The notes under the pieces: generated by a model | The model's database searches: none | What the model saw: only the letters and a program-made list of their open reading frames with translations | Told to the model about the DNA's origin: nothing | Source: Spirochaetales bacterium | GTDB taxonomy: Bacteria > Spirochaetota > Spirochaetia > DAHUYW01 | Direction of reading: 5' to 3' | NCBI GenBank assembly: GCA_027306915.1 | Contig: DAHUYW010000020.1 | Location: forward strand, 3,236-67,235 | Length of the DNA: 64,000 nt | Shown: piece by piece, positions 16,498-24,464 of the stretch | Layout: every line of letters starts with the position of its first letter | Numbering within the stretch: position 1 is the stretch's first letter | Translations under genes and position numbers: made by a program

Positions 16498-17385
16498 ATG
16501 ACATCGAGATCCCTGAAGAAACTGAGCTATGCCGTACTCGCGGGACCCTCGATCCTGGTCTACAGTCTGGTCATCGTTCTGCCGGTCGTCGTAAGTGTGG
16601 TTCTCGGTTTCACGGAGTGGGGGGGCTTCGGCGCACCCAAGTTCGTCGGACTAGCGAACTACGTGAACATGTTCAAGGATCCGGTCTTCCTTCTCGATCT
16701 GCGCAACAACGGATTGATCGTGGCAGTCTCGCTCTTCGGCCAGATACCCCTCGGCTTCGTTCTTGCCTACTTCATCAATCGCCGGCTTGTGCACGCCGGC
16801 AAGTTCTTCGAGGTGATGATCTTTCTCCCGATCACCATCTCGGCGATAGTCGTGGCGATCCTCTGGAATCGCATCTTCTCGCCGGTCGGGATTTACACCG
16901 AAATGATGCGGGACATCCTGCACCAGCCTCGCTACATCATGATGGTTTCGCAGAACCGCGAGCTCGCTTTCTTCCCGATACTGTTCGTCATCCTCTGGAT
17001 GTATACCGGACTCTACATGATCATCTTTCTGGCTAACCTCCAGAAGATTCAGAGATCGACTATCGAAGCGGCGGTCATCGACGGAGCGACCGAAGGGCAG
17101 ATTCTCGGTCGCATCATTATTCCCGCAATGGTCGGTGTTCTTTTTACCACCTCGGTGCTTGCGATCTCCGGAAGCCTTACGAGCTTCGCGCTTATCTATG
17201 CGATGACGGAGGGCGGCCCCGCGCATTTCACGGAGGTCATAGCTATCTACATGTACAACAACACCTTCAGCTACTATCGATACGGCTTTGGAAGCGCGGT
17301 GTCGGTCGTTATCGTGGTGTTGAGCATGGGTCTTATCAGCCTTGTGCGCTCGATATTCAATCGCATCGAGCGACGGTTCGAGTGA
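16498..17385 (+). CDS. Sugar ABC transporter permease, MalF-type (CUT1)
   Basis: A 295-residue inner-membrane protein with six predicted helices and the cytoplasmic EAA loop (EAAVIDGATEGQILGRIIIP), which docks onto the ATPase. The start ATG 16498 follows GAAGGAG. It would pair with the downstream MalG-type permease. The N-terminal arrangement (AGPSILVYSLVIVLPVVVSV) is standard for the family. The 120-base gap from the binding-protein gene holds only a hairpin. Confidence 0.9.
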   Translation: MTSRSLKKLSYAVLAGPSILVYSLVIVLPVVVSVVLGFTEWGGFGAPKFVGLANYVNMFKDPVFLLDLRNNGLIVAVSLFGQIPLGFVLAYFINRRLVHAGKFFEVMIFLPITISAIVVAILWNRIFSPVGIYTEMMRDILHQPRYIMMVSQNRELAFFPILFVILWMYTGLYMIIFLANLQKIQRSTIEAAVIDGATEGQILGRIIIPAMVGVLFTTSVLAISGSLTSFALIYAMTEGGPAHFTEVIAIYMYNNTFSYYRYGFGSAVSVVIVVLSMGLISLVRSIFNRIERRFE

Positions 17386-17398
17386 CGGGGAGAAGATC

Positions 17399-18244
17399 AT
17401 GAAGGCATTTGGAACGGGGTCGGTGAACCCCGTGAACAGGACTGGTGCCTACATCGTCATGATTCTGTTCACCCTTCTCACGATCGGTCCTCTCGTGTGG
17501 CTCTTCTATTCTTCCTTCAAGCTCAATCCAGAGATCATGCAGCACCCCCTCGGGCTGCCGAGCCGCCCCACCCTCGCCAATTACGTCAGGGCGTGGGAGC
17601 TTGGCCAGATGGGAATCCTCTTCATCAACAGCATAATCTACACGGGCGTCGCGACCGCAGTCACGGTATTTCTCGGTCTTTCGACCGGCTACGCCTTCGC
17701 CAAGTTTCACTTTCGGATAACCGGCTTCTTCTACTTTTTCATCCTGCTCGGGCTCCTCATCACGGTGCAGTCCGTCCTTGCGCCGCTCTTCATCGTCGAG
17801 ACGCGCTTTCGCATAGCGGATACGCGCTTGGGCGTCATCATCCCCTATGTCGCCTTCGGACTTCCCGTCGCGATCTATCTTGCGACCAGCTATGTGGCGG
17901 GGGTTCCCAACTCGCTTGAGGAATCGGCGGTTATCGACGGTGCGTCCTATCTGAAGATATTCTGGTCGATCATCCTTCCCGTTTCGCGCCCGGTTGTGGC
18001 AACCATGACGATTCTAACCTTTCTTTCCAACTGGAACGAGTTCGTCCTCATCCTTGTGCTCACGAGCCGCAGCGGCCTGCGAAGCCTTCCGGTCGGCATC
18101 AATGCCTTCGCGGGAGTGTTCAATGTCGACTACGGACTGCAATTCGCCGCCCTCGTCATTGGGACTATACCGATGATCATCTTCTATATATTCTTTCATG
18201 AAAGACTTGCTCAGGGCTTTGCAGAGGGAGCACTCAAGGAATGA
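17399..18244 (+). CDS. Sugar ABC transporter permease, MalG-type (CUT1)
   Basis: A 281-residue second permease with six helices and the EAA motif EESAVIDGASYLKIFWSIILP. It starts 13 bases after the first permease ends, behind GGGGAGA. No ATPase gene follows: the next gene is the ROK regulator. The transporter must therefore use a shared MsmK/UgpC-like ATPase encoded elsewhere, which is common for CUT1 systems. Confidence 0.9.
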   Translation: MKAFGTGSVNPVNRTGAYIVMILFTLLTIGPLVWLFYSSFKLNPEIMQHPLGLPSRPTLANYVRAWELGQMGILFINSIIYTGVATAVTVFLGLSTGYAFAKFHFRITGFFYFFILLGLLITVQSVLAPLFIVETRFRIADTRLGVIIPYVAFGLPVAIYLATSYVAGVPNSLEESAVIDGASYLKIFWSIILPVSRPVVATMTILTFLSNWNEFVLILVLTSRSGLRSLPVGINAFAGVFNVDYGLQFAALVIGTIPMIIFYIFFHERLAQGFAEGALKE

Positions 18245-18255
18245 CGAAGGCCTAG

Positions 18256-19431
18256 ATGGCGGTGCTCAAACGGACCAAGGAAATCAACATCTTTCGCGTG
18301 ATGCGCGCCGTCTGGTTGAGTGGAACCATTAGTCGCGTCGAGATAGCGCGCTCATTGCACCTCGACAAGTCGACTATCACCAACATCGTGAGCGAGCTGC
18401 TCTCGCTGGGGCTGGTCGAAGAGGTAGCCGTAGGCGAAGCGGGTCCCCAGGGCGGCCGCAAGCCGGTCTTCCTCACGGTGAACAAGAATTTCGGATGCGT
18501 GATAGGAATCGAGATCCAGCCTGAGAGCTTCTCGGTGGTCGGGGTGAACATGCACGGCGAGGTGCTCCACTCCGACTCGGGCGCGAAGCTGGCAAGCGGC
18601 GAGAATCTCGCTTCGGTGTTCCTGGAGATACTTGAAAAGACGCTCGGCGAGCTTGCAGGCCTCTCCATACCCGTCATCGGAGTGGGGGTGGGGGTGTCGG
18701 GCGTCGTAAACCAGCAGGAGGGTAAGATCCTCCATTCCATCCCGCTCGGGCTGTTCAGCGAGTTCGACTTTCTCGGGTCGATAGCGGGAAGGGTGAGCCT
18801 GCCGGTGCTTGTCGAGAATGACGCGAACTGCTGCGCCTGGAGTGAGCTCGCCTTCCACCGCACCGAACGTCTTCGGAATCTCCTCTTCGCCCTTGTCGAG
18901 TTCCGAAAAGGACGAACGGCCTACGATTCATACAAGGGCATCGCGGTAGGACTCGGGATCATGATAAACGGGCGGGTCTACTACGGCCAGGACCACTCCG
19001 CGGGCGAGTTTCGAAGCGTGCTCTGGAAGGATGGGAACGCCGGCCAGTTTTCGCTCACCGACCGCGAGATGCTCGACGTCGAGCGGGACCGTTCCATTTT
19101 GCGGAGGTTTGTGAGCGAGCTTTCGAAGAACCTTGCGATGATCGTCAACACCTTCGACCTCAATCAGCTCTATATCGGAGGCGATATCGAGAAATACCGA
19201 GACGAGGTCGAGCCGGTTCTGGTGGAAGAGATTCGGCGAAACTGGTCCTATCCGACCGAGGTAACCTGCAAGGTCTCGTTTTCATCTCTCGGCGAGAAGG
19301 CAGTGGCCTACGGAGCTGCAGGGATGTTCCTCGGCCAGCTCTTTACCCCCAACTTCCCTCCCGAGCCCGACGACAGCGAGGCGATTCGCGGCTCGGAGTT
19401 CATGTCCCTCCTTTTCAGCCGCTCGTTATAG
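18256..19431 (+). CDS. ROK-family transcriptional repressor (XylR/NagC type)
   Basis: A 391-residue regulator. Residues 8-60 are a winged helix-turn-helix (GTISRVEIARSLHLDKSTITNIVSELLSLG, split here as one continuous region), followed by a ROK domain from about residue 80 (GIEIQPESFSVVGV) through GVGVSGVV. The zinc motif of most ROK proteins (CxCGxxGC) is missing: the expected region reads AGEFRSVLWKDGNAGQ. This suggests a non-catalytic sugar sensor. It is co-transcribed with the CUT1 transporter (12-base gap) and probably binds the inverted repeat at 15036-15063 to control the operon and itself. Confidence 0.85.
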   Translation: MAVLKRTKEINIFRVMRAVWLSGTISRVEIARSLHLDKSTITNIVSELLSLGLVEEVAVGEAGPQGGRKPVFLTVNKNFGCVIGIEIQPESFSVVGVNMHGEVLHSDSGAKLASGENLASVFLEILEKTLGELAGLSIPVIGVGVGVSGVVNQQEGKILHSIPLGLFSEFDFLGSIAGRVSLPVLVENDANCCAWSELAFHRTERLRNLLFALVEFRKGRTAYDSYKGIAVGLGIMINGRVYYGQDHSAGEFRSVLWKDGNAGQFSLTDREMLDVERDRSILRRFVSELSKNLAMIVNTFDLNQLYIGGDIEKYRDEVEPVLVEEIRRNWSYPTEVTCKVSFSSLGEKAVAYGAAGMFLGQLFTPNFPPEPDDSEAIRGSEFMSLLFSRSL

Positions 19432-19482
19432 GATGTGTTCGCCGTAGAAGCTTCTCCATCCCTCTGATATGATGGCGGCGCT

Positions 19483-19977
19483 ATGCCACAGGAAAGACCT
19501 TATCGAATCCTATTCGTCTGCACGGGCAACATCTGCCGCTCTCCCCTCGCGCAGGCGGTCTTCGAGCATCTCCTCCGCAAAGAGGGACTCGCCGAGCGCT
19601 TCCATGTCGACTCGGCGGGCACCGACGAGTGGGAGGTTGGGAAGCAGGCAGATCCGCGAATGCGAAGGGTGGCGGCTGCGCACGGAATCGAGATCGATCA
19701 CATCGCCCGCCAGCTGAATCGCTCCGATGTCGCCGAATACGATCTCCTTCTCGCCATGGACAAGTCGAACTACCGTACCATGCTCTCCCTTGCAGGCTCG
19801 CTCGCAGGAAAGATCAGGGTTTACCGGGAATATGATCCGGAGGGAGGCCCCTCTGCGGAGGTGCCTGACCCGTACTACGGCGGAGCCGAGGGTTTCGAGC
19901 ACGTCTATCGCATCGTAGAGCGGACGAGCAGGAAGCTTCTCTCCTCGCTTTCCCGCGAGCTCGCCGCGAGCCGATGA
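19483..19977 (+). CDS. Low-molecular-weight protein-tyrosine-phosphatase family enzyme
   Basis: A 164-residue cytoplasmic phosphatase. The P-loop is VCTGNICRS with nucleophile C13 and R19, and the general-acid Asp is D129 in VPDPYYGG. It starts at an ATG with no strong ribosome site, about nine bases after a TATGAT box. The downstream fructosamine-kinase gene begins 16 bases after its stop. In other bacteria this pairing has been linked to removal of phosphosugar adducts from proteins, with the phosphatase acting on ketosamine-5-phosphates; I cite this from memory of the family literature. A conventional phosphotyrosine role is the alternative. Confidence 0.88.
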   Translation: MPQERPYRILFVCTGNICRSPLAQAVFEHLLRKEGLAERFHVDSAGTDEWEVGKQADPRMRRVAAAHGIEIDHIARQLNRSDVAEYDLLLAMDKSNYRTMLSLAGSLAGKIRVYREYDPEGGPSAEVPDPYYGGAEGFEHVYRIVERTSRKLLSSLSRELAASR

Positions 19978-19993
19978 GACGGGGCTTGCGTCG

Positions 19994-21031
19994 GTGAACG
20001 CGGACGACCCTCTGCTGTTGGCGGTGAGAAGTCTCCGGGGGCCGGAGATTCGGATAGTGGGACGCTCACCGGTTGGCGGAGGCTGCATCAACCAAACCAG
20101 CCTTCTCGCCTTGAGCGACGGGAGTCGCCTCTTCCTCAAAGAAAACGCCGGCTCGCACTCAGGCTTTTTCCGGGCAGAGGCTCAAGGGCTTGCGGCCCTT
20201 GCCGGTCATTTTCCGTCCGACTCCTCGTCCGAGGTCATGTCCTCGAAAGAGATCCGGGGCGAGGGCGACCCTTCGGCTCGTGCCCCGCTTGATGCGGTCC
20301 GGGCGGTCAGCGTCCCGTTCGGTCAGGCCATCCCGCTCTCCGAATGGGTATCCCCGGCAAGGGAAGGCAGGGGGGTACGGGTTCCGATGCCGCTCTCGGT
20401 CCACGACGACGCGGGAGGCCAGTTTATCCTTCTGGAGCACATCGAAGAAGGGAGGCGGCGTCCGGATTTCTGGGAGGGGTTCGGCCGCGCTCTAGCGCTC
20501 CTCCATCGAAATGTCACCGCCAAGCGGTACGGATTCGCGGCCGACAACTACATCGGGGCCTCTCCCCAGGTGAACCGGTGGGAGGAGGACTGGCTCCTTT
20601 TTTTCGGCGAGCATCGGCTGCGCTTTCAGGCGGAGCTGGCCTTTCGCAGCGGTCGGGCAGACTCAGCCCTCCTATCCGGCGTCGAGGCTATCGTGAGGAG
20701 GCTCCCGTCCCTCCTCGCCCGCCCGGACCGGGCCTCGCTCCTCCACGGCGATCTGTGGGGAGGGAACTTCATGGTGGGGGCCGATGGTGGAGTCGTCTTG
20801 ATCGATCCGGCCGTCTACTTCGGCCATCGCGAGGCAGATCTCGCCATGACCGAGCTTTTCGGAGGCTTTGGAGCCCCTTTCTATGCGGCCTATGATGAGG
20901 TCTGGCCGCTCGATCTCGGGTACCCGGAACGAAGGGACCTCTACAATCTCTACCACCTCCTGAATCACCTCAACCTGTTCGGAGGCTCCTACGCCGCATC
21001 GGTGAGATCGATCGTCGCGCGCTATCGGTAG
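19994..21031 (+). CDS. Fructosamine/ribulosamine 3-kinase family protein
   Basis: A 345-residue aminoglycoside-phosphotransferase-fold kinase of the fructosamine-3-kinase family. Key features are the N-terminal Gly-rich GGGCIN, the ATP-contact Lys in LFLKEN, the catalytic HGDLWGGN at 251-258 and the metal Asp in LIDPAVYFGHREADLAM (D271). It phosphorylates sugar adducts on lysines so that they fall off, a protein-repair step. Typical members have about 290 residues. The extra length is an insertion at about residues 73-126, rich in Ser, Pro and acidic residues, before the VRVP segment. GTG start; operon with the LMW phosphatase. Confidence 0.85.
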   Translation: MNADDPLLLAVRSLRGPEIRIVGRSPVGGGCINQTSLLALSDGSRLFLKENAGSHSGFFRAEAQGLAALAGHFPSDSSSEVMSSKEIRGEGDPSARAPLDAVRAVSVPFGQAIPLSEWVSPAREGRGVRVPMPLSVHDDAGGQFILLEHIEEGRRRPDFWEGFGRALALLHRNVTAKRYGFAADNYIGASPQVNRWEEDWLLFFGEHRLRFQAELAFRSGRADSALLSGVEAIVRRLPSLLARPDRASLLHGDLWGGNFMVGADGGVVLIDPAVYFGHREADLAMTELFGGFGAPFYAAYDEVWPLDLGYPERRDLYNLYHLLNHLNLFGGSYAASVRSIVARYR

Positions 21032-21032
21032 G

Positions 21033-21075
21033 GCGCCGGTACCGCTGCCCCCTTGCCACGCCCTGCCGGCGCTTG
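21033..21075 (-). repeat. Palindromic intergenic repeat, copy C
   Basis: Same family as the copies at 14834-14972 but in the opposite orientation (GCGCCGGTACCGCTGCC at the left, GCCGGCGCTTGA at the right). It starts directly after the kinase stop codon. Confidence 0.7.
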
Positions 21076-21093
21076 ATCTGAGTCCGCGAAGAA

Positions 21094-21142
21094 CAAGCGC
21101 GCCGGTACCGCTGCCCTCTTGCCACGCCTCGCCGGCGCTTGA
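21094..21142 (-). repeat. Palindromic intergenic repeat, copy D
   Basis: Nearly identical to copy C, 18 bases downstream (CAAGCGCGCCGGTACCG at the left, GCCGGCGCTTGA at the right). Its end contributes the -35 hexamer of the rpsD promoter. Confidence 0.75.
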
Positions 21143-21167
21143 CAAGGCGGGGGGGGCTCGATACCTT
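21139..21167 (+). promoter_or_regulatory. Promoter of rpsD, -35 inside a repeat
   Basis: A consensus TTGACA (21139-21144) overlaps the terminal GCTTGA of repeat copy D. The -10 is poorly defined: GATACC at 15 bases or TACCTT at 17 bases spacing. Confidence 0.4.
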
Positions 21168-21230
21168 GTGTGCATACGCGTGTACTCTGCAATACCACCG
21201 CTGTGTGAATGATTTGGAAGGAGTGACTTG

Positions 21231-21842
21231 ATGGCAACGAAGGCCAGAGGCAAGATAGTCCGCCGCCTGGGAACGAACCTCTTCGGCAACCCAAAGTACG
21301 ATCGCCTGCTCAAACGCAAGAGCAATCCGCCCGGATCCGACAAGATGCGCAAGATCCGCAAGAAGGAGAGCGAGTACGGCCGCCAGATGATCGAGAAGCA
21401 GAAGCTGAGATTCTGCTATGGGATGAGTGAGCGGCAGTTCCAGAACCTCTTCTTTAAGGCGCGGAACATGAAGGGGGTCACCGGCGACAACATGCTGAGC
21501 CTCCTGGAGCGCCGGCTCGACAACGTAGTCTACCGTTTGGGAATGGCGAGCACGCGCCCCCAGGCCCGCCAGCTCGTCAGCCACGGTCACATCCTCGTGA
21601 GCGGGCGGCGCGTGAACATCCCCTCGGCGGTGGTGAAGGCCGGCGACGTCATTTCGGTGCGTGAGCGCAACGCGAGCAAGATGATGGTTCGTGCCAGCCT
21701 GTCGAAACACGATCATCCGATGCCGGCGTGGCTGTCGGTTTCGGTCGACGAAGTGAGCGGCAAGATCGAGCGCCTTCCCGTCCGCAGCGACATCCCCACG
21801 GTCGCCAACGAGCAGCTCGTTATCGAGTACTACGCCAAGTAA
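21231..21842 (+). CDS. rpsD: 30S ribosomal protein S4
   Basis: A 203-residue ribosomal protein S4. The N-terminal part is the zinc-free form (no CxxC set; RGKIVRRLGTNLFG then PKYDRLLKR), followed by the S4 RNA-binding domain (RRLDNVVYRLGMASTRPQARQLVSHGHI) and the C-terminal NEQLVIEYYAK. It is an assembly-initiating 16S rRNA binder. The ATG 21231 follows AAGGAGTG at a good distance. It stands alone rather than inside the alpha operon with rpsM, rpsK, rpoA and rplQ, so S4-mediated autoregulation of that operon may not apply here in the usual form. Confidence 0.95.
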   Translation: MATKARGKIVRRLGTNLFGNPKYDRLLKRKSNPPGSDKMRKIRKKESEYGRQMIEKQKLRFCYGMSERQFQNLFFKARNMKGVTGDNMLSLLERRLDNVVYRLGMASTRPQARQLVSHGHILVSGRRVNIPSAVVKAGDVISVRERNASKMMVRASLSKHDHPMPAWLSVSVDEVSGKIERLPVRSDIPTVANEQLVIEYYAK

Positions 21843-21887
21843 GCAGACAGACTGCCTTGTAGCGCTGAAGGGCCGAGGCCAGACGCG

Positions 21888-22004
21888 GTGAAGACAGCAG
21901 GCAGCATTGTGCACCACAAGAAGGGGCTCCCTTCGGTACGCTGGGGAACAGGACCGAACGAAACGCGGGCCTGGCTCGATGAGCACCCGGGATTCCCGCG
22001 GTGA
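21888..22004 (+). CDS. Possible 38-residue leader ORF upstream of rbsK
   Basis: A short frame starts at GTG 21888 behind GAGG and ends with a TGA that overlaps the GTG start of the ribokinase gene (GTGA), a classical translational-coupling arrangement. The peptide (VKTAGSIVHHKKGLPSVRWG...) is not recognised. A small GAAGGG/CCCTTC hairpin lies inside it at 21920-21934. This may be a regulatory leader or chance. Confidence 0.25.
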   Translation: MKTAGSIVHHKKGLPSVRWGTGPNETRAWLDEHPGFPR

Positions 22005-22927
22005 AGAAGCTGTGTGTCATCGGCAGCATCAACATGGATCTGGTCGCTCGGGTCGATCGCTTTCCGAACCCCGGTGAGACGGTGGTCGGCGAGTCGTTCG
22101 GGACCTACCCCGGCGGCAAGGGCGCCAACCAGGCCGTTGCGGCAGCCCGACTTGGCGCCGATGTCCTCATGATCGGGCGCCTCGGCGACGACCTCTACGG
22201 CAGCCGGTACCTCGAGGTGTTCAAGAGAGAAGGGGTCCGGACCGATGGGGTGGCAGTGGAGGGGGAAAGCTCCACCGGGGTCGCCGTGATCGAGGTGGAT
22301 CGCTCGAGCGAGAACCATATCGTGATCATCCCGGGCGCGAACGCGACGATGACTCCCGAGGCCATCGAGTCCCTCTGGCCGCTCATGGATGATTGCGACA
22401 TCTTCCTGCTCCAGCTTGAGATCCCGCTCCGCTCGGTCGAGGCCGCCTGCGCGCTGCTTCGTGCCAAGGGTAAGACGCTCATCCTGGATCCCGCGCCCGC
22501 CGCTTCGCTCTCTTCGACGATTCTTCGGACTGTGGACTACCTCACACCCAACGAGCACGAGCTTGCTTCCCTTTCGGGCGTGCGCGCTACCGATAGCGAC
22601 GCGATAGGCGATGGAATCCGCGTTCTCCGCAAGCGCGGCGCCTCAACCGTGATCGTCAAGGCGGGTCGGACCGGAGCCTATCTCGGCGATTCCGAGGGGA
22701 TCGCGCATCTTGCGGGCTACGAGGTTTCGGTCGTCGATACGACTGCAGCGGGGGACTCGTTCAACGCCGGTTTCGCCTATGCCTTGGCAGAAGGCCGAGG
22801 GGTACGGGAGGCTATTGGGTTTGCCAACGCGGTCGGCGCACTTTCGACCACCGGGATGGGGGCTCAGGCCGCCATGCCGACGCGCGCGGCAGTGCAGAGC
22901 TTCGTGAGGGCCCACGCACCTGCATGA
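22001..22927 (+). CDS. rbsK: Ribokinase
   Basis: A 308-residue PfkB-family sugar kinase. The ribose-binding signature GSINMDLV is at residues 8-15, GGKGAN at 38-43, and the anion-hole/catalytic motif DTTAAGDSFNAG at 246-257 with base D252. It converts D-ribose to ribose 5-phosphate in the cytoplasm. The GTG start has no strong ribosome site, fitting coupling to the short upstream frame. Its stop overlaps the ATG of the acyltransferase gene (ATGA). No ribose transporter is adjacent, although two CUT2 systems lie elsewhere in the window. Confidence 0.9.
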   Translation: MKKLCVIGSINMDLVARVDRFPNPGETVVGESFGTYPGGKGANQAVAAARLGADVLMIGRLGDDLYGSRYLEVFKREGVRTDGVAVEGESSTGVAVIEVDRSSENHIVIIPGANATMTPEAIESLWPLMDDCDIFLLQLEIPLRSVEAACALLRAKGKTLILDPAPAASLSSTILRTVDYLTPNEHELASLSGVRATDSDAIGDGIRVLRKRGASTVIVKAGRTGAYLGDSEGIAHLAGYEVSVVDTTAAGDSFNAGFAYALAEGRGVREAIGFANAVGALSTTGMGAQAAMPTRAAVQSFVRAHAPA

Positions 22928-24162
22928 GCACAAAGCCTTTCCGCGTGCGGCGAGCGAGTCGGTACTTCAACCGCTTTCTCAAGATGACGCTGGGCAGGTT
23001 TCTGGTCGGCTTGTACAATGTGACCGCGACGAACATCGAGGTGGTGAAGAGACTGTCAGGCCCGTATGTGCTGCTGCCGAATCACTATACAACCTGGGAT
23101 CCCTTCATCCTCGGCTACTTCATTCCCCCGCCGGTCTACAACGTCACCTCCGATGTTCAATTTCGAAGCACGGTCATGCGGATGCTGCTCGGTCTTGTCG
23201 GCAGTATCCCAAAGTCGAAGGTGATTCCCGATCTCGCGACGGTCAAGCATATCCTCGCGGTGAAGAATCGCAATGGGGTGATAGGGATTTATCCCGAAGG
23301 TCGCCGCTCCTGGGACGGGCACACGTCCCACATCCTGTTCTCCACGGCGAAGCTCATCAAGCTGCTGAAGATTCCGGTCGTGAGCCCGATCTTCAAGGGG
23401 GCCTACCTCTCGCTGCCGCGATGGTCGCGCCGCCGACGGCGCGGTAAGATCGTGATCGATTTCAAGCGAACCCTCACGGCGCCCGAGGTCAAAGCGCTCT
23501 CGGTGGAAGAGATTTACGGCCGGATCGTCGAGTCGACAGCGCACGACGAGTACGAGTTTCAGCGTCGGCAGAGTATTCCCTATCGCGGTCTTCGCCTTGC
23601 CGAGCACCTTGAGCTTGCGCTCTTCATCTGTCCGGAATGCGAGAGGATCGGTACCATGAGATCGACCGTGAGGCTCTTCTACTGCACCTCCTGTCATTAC
23701 ATGGTCCGCATGAACGACCTCGGATTCTTCGAACAGGGGCGCGGCGAGCTGCGCTTCGAAACGGTGCGCGATTGGAACCTCTGGCAGCTCGAGTGGCTCA
23801 AAGGAAGCCTCTCCGAGAGGCTCGCATCGGGGCGAGAGGACGCCCTTATGGTCGACGAGAACCTGCTGCTCCTCTCGGGCTTCCGCGCGCGCCCCTTGAA
23901 GCGACTCCACTTCGGCGACATGAGCCTTTTTCACGACCGCATCGAGTTCAAGACCCTCATCCGGGGCACCCTCGTCTTTCCCATTCGGGAGATCGAAGGG
24001 ATCAACGTCCAAATACGCGAACGGCTCGAGTTCTACTTCCGAAACGTCCTCTATCGCTTCCATTCCGGCCGCCGGATAGTCTCCGCCTACAAGTGGATGA
24101 CCGCTATCCAGATACTCCAAGAGCTCCTCACGGGCAGCAGCTCCTCCGAAGCCGCGACGTAG
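22924..24162 (+). CDS. PlsC-like acyltransferase with C-terminal zinc ribbon
   Basis: A 412-residue protein. Residues 45-170 are a 1-acylglycerol-3-phosphate acyltransferase-type domain with the HX4D motif NHYTTWD (H54, D59) and the EGRR block at 125-128. After a basic stretch (SRRRRRGKIVID), a zinc ribbon appears (C236 and C239, C254 and C257), and the last 150 residues are a beta-rich region of unknown type (FHDRIEFKTLIRGTLVFPIREIEG). The fused ribbon and tail are unlike E. coli PlsC (245 residues). It probably acylates a lysophospholipid at the membrane; the tail may bind protein or membrane. The start overlaps the rbsK stop. Confidence 0.8.
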   Translation: MSTKPFRVRRASRYFNRFLKMTLGRFLVGLYNVTATNIEVVKRLSGPYVLLPNHYTTWDPFILGYFIPPPVYNVTSDVQFRSTVMRMLLGLVGSIPKSKVIPDLATVKHILAVKNRNGVIGIYPEGRRSWDGHTSHILFSTAKLIKLLKIPVVSPIFKGAYLSLPRWSRRRRRGKIVIDFKRTLTAPEVKALSVEEIYGRIVESTAHDEYEFQRRQSIPYRGLRLAEHLELALFICPECERIGTMRSTVRLFYCTSCHYMVRMNDLGFFEQGRGELRFETVRDWNLWQLEWLKGSLSERLASGREDALMVDENLLLLSGFRARPLKRLHFGDMSLFHDRIEFKTLIRGTLVFPIREIEGINVQIRERLEFYFRNVLYRFHSGRRIVSAYKWMTAIQILQELLTGSSSSEAAT

Positions 24163-24221
24163 CGGCACCCGCTTGGCGACCGCTGCCGCAATCGGCTCAG
24201 GCGGAGAGAAAGTTCTCCTGC

Positions 24222-24253
24222 TTGACATCGCAGCTGGAATTCGCTCCTATAAT
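24222..24253 (+). promoter_or_regulatory. Promoter candidate of the prkA operon with wide spacing
   Basis: Consensus TTGACA (24222-24227) and consensus TATAAT (24248-24253) are 20 bases apart, longer than the usual 16-18. Either the pair needs an activator or only one box is used. The mRNA leader to the prkA ATG would be about 200 bases. Confidence 0.45.
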
Positions 24254-24266
24254 TCACTATATTCTT

Positions 24267-24303
24267 ACCGGAAAAGTGGCCTATTGTGGTCGCTCTTTCC
24301 GGT
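24267..24303 (+). promoter_or_regulatory. 5'-leader hairpin of prkA
   Basis: ACCGGAAA (24267-24274) pairs perfectly with TTTCCGGT (24296-24303) around a 21-base loop, starting near the predicted transcript 5' end. A second weaker hairpin (GGTGA/TCACC) follows. These could stabilise the leader or mediate regulation; the sequence matches no riboswitch I know. The rest of the 24163-24464 gap shows nothing else recognisable. Confidence 0.35.
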
Positions 24304-24464
24304 GGGGTGATTTCCATGGTGACGAGACGACCGTTCACCACCGTAGACCGCATATCCTCCGAGCGTCTGCATCCTTGCCTGTCAACGAATCGGTCCATTC
24401 AACTTCGTCTATCCTGCGACAAGTCCGCTTTGGCTGCGTCAAATACCACGGGAGGGTTTTCAGA

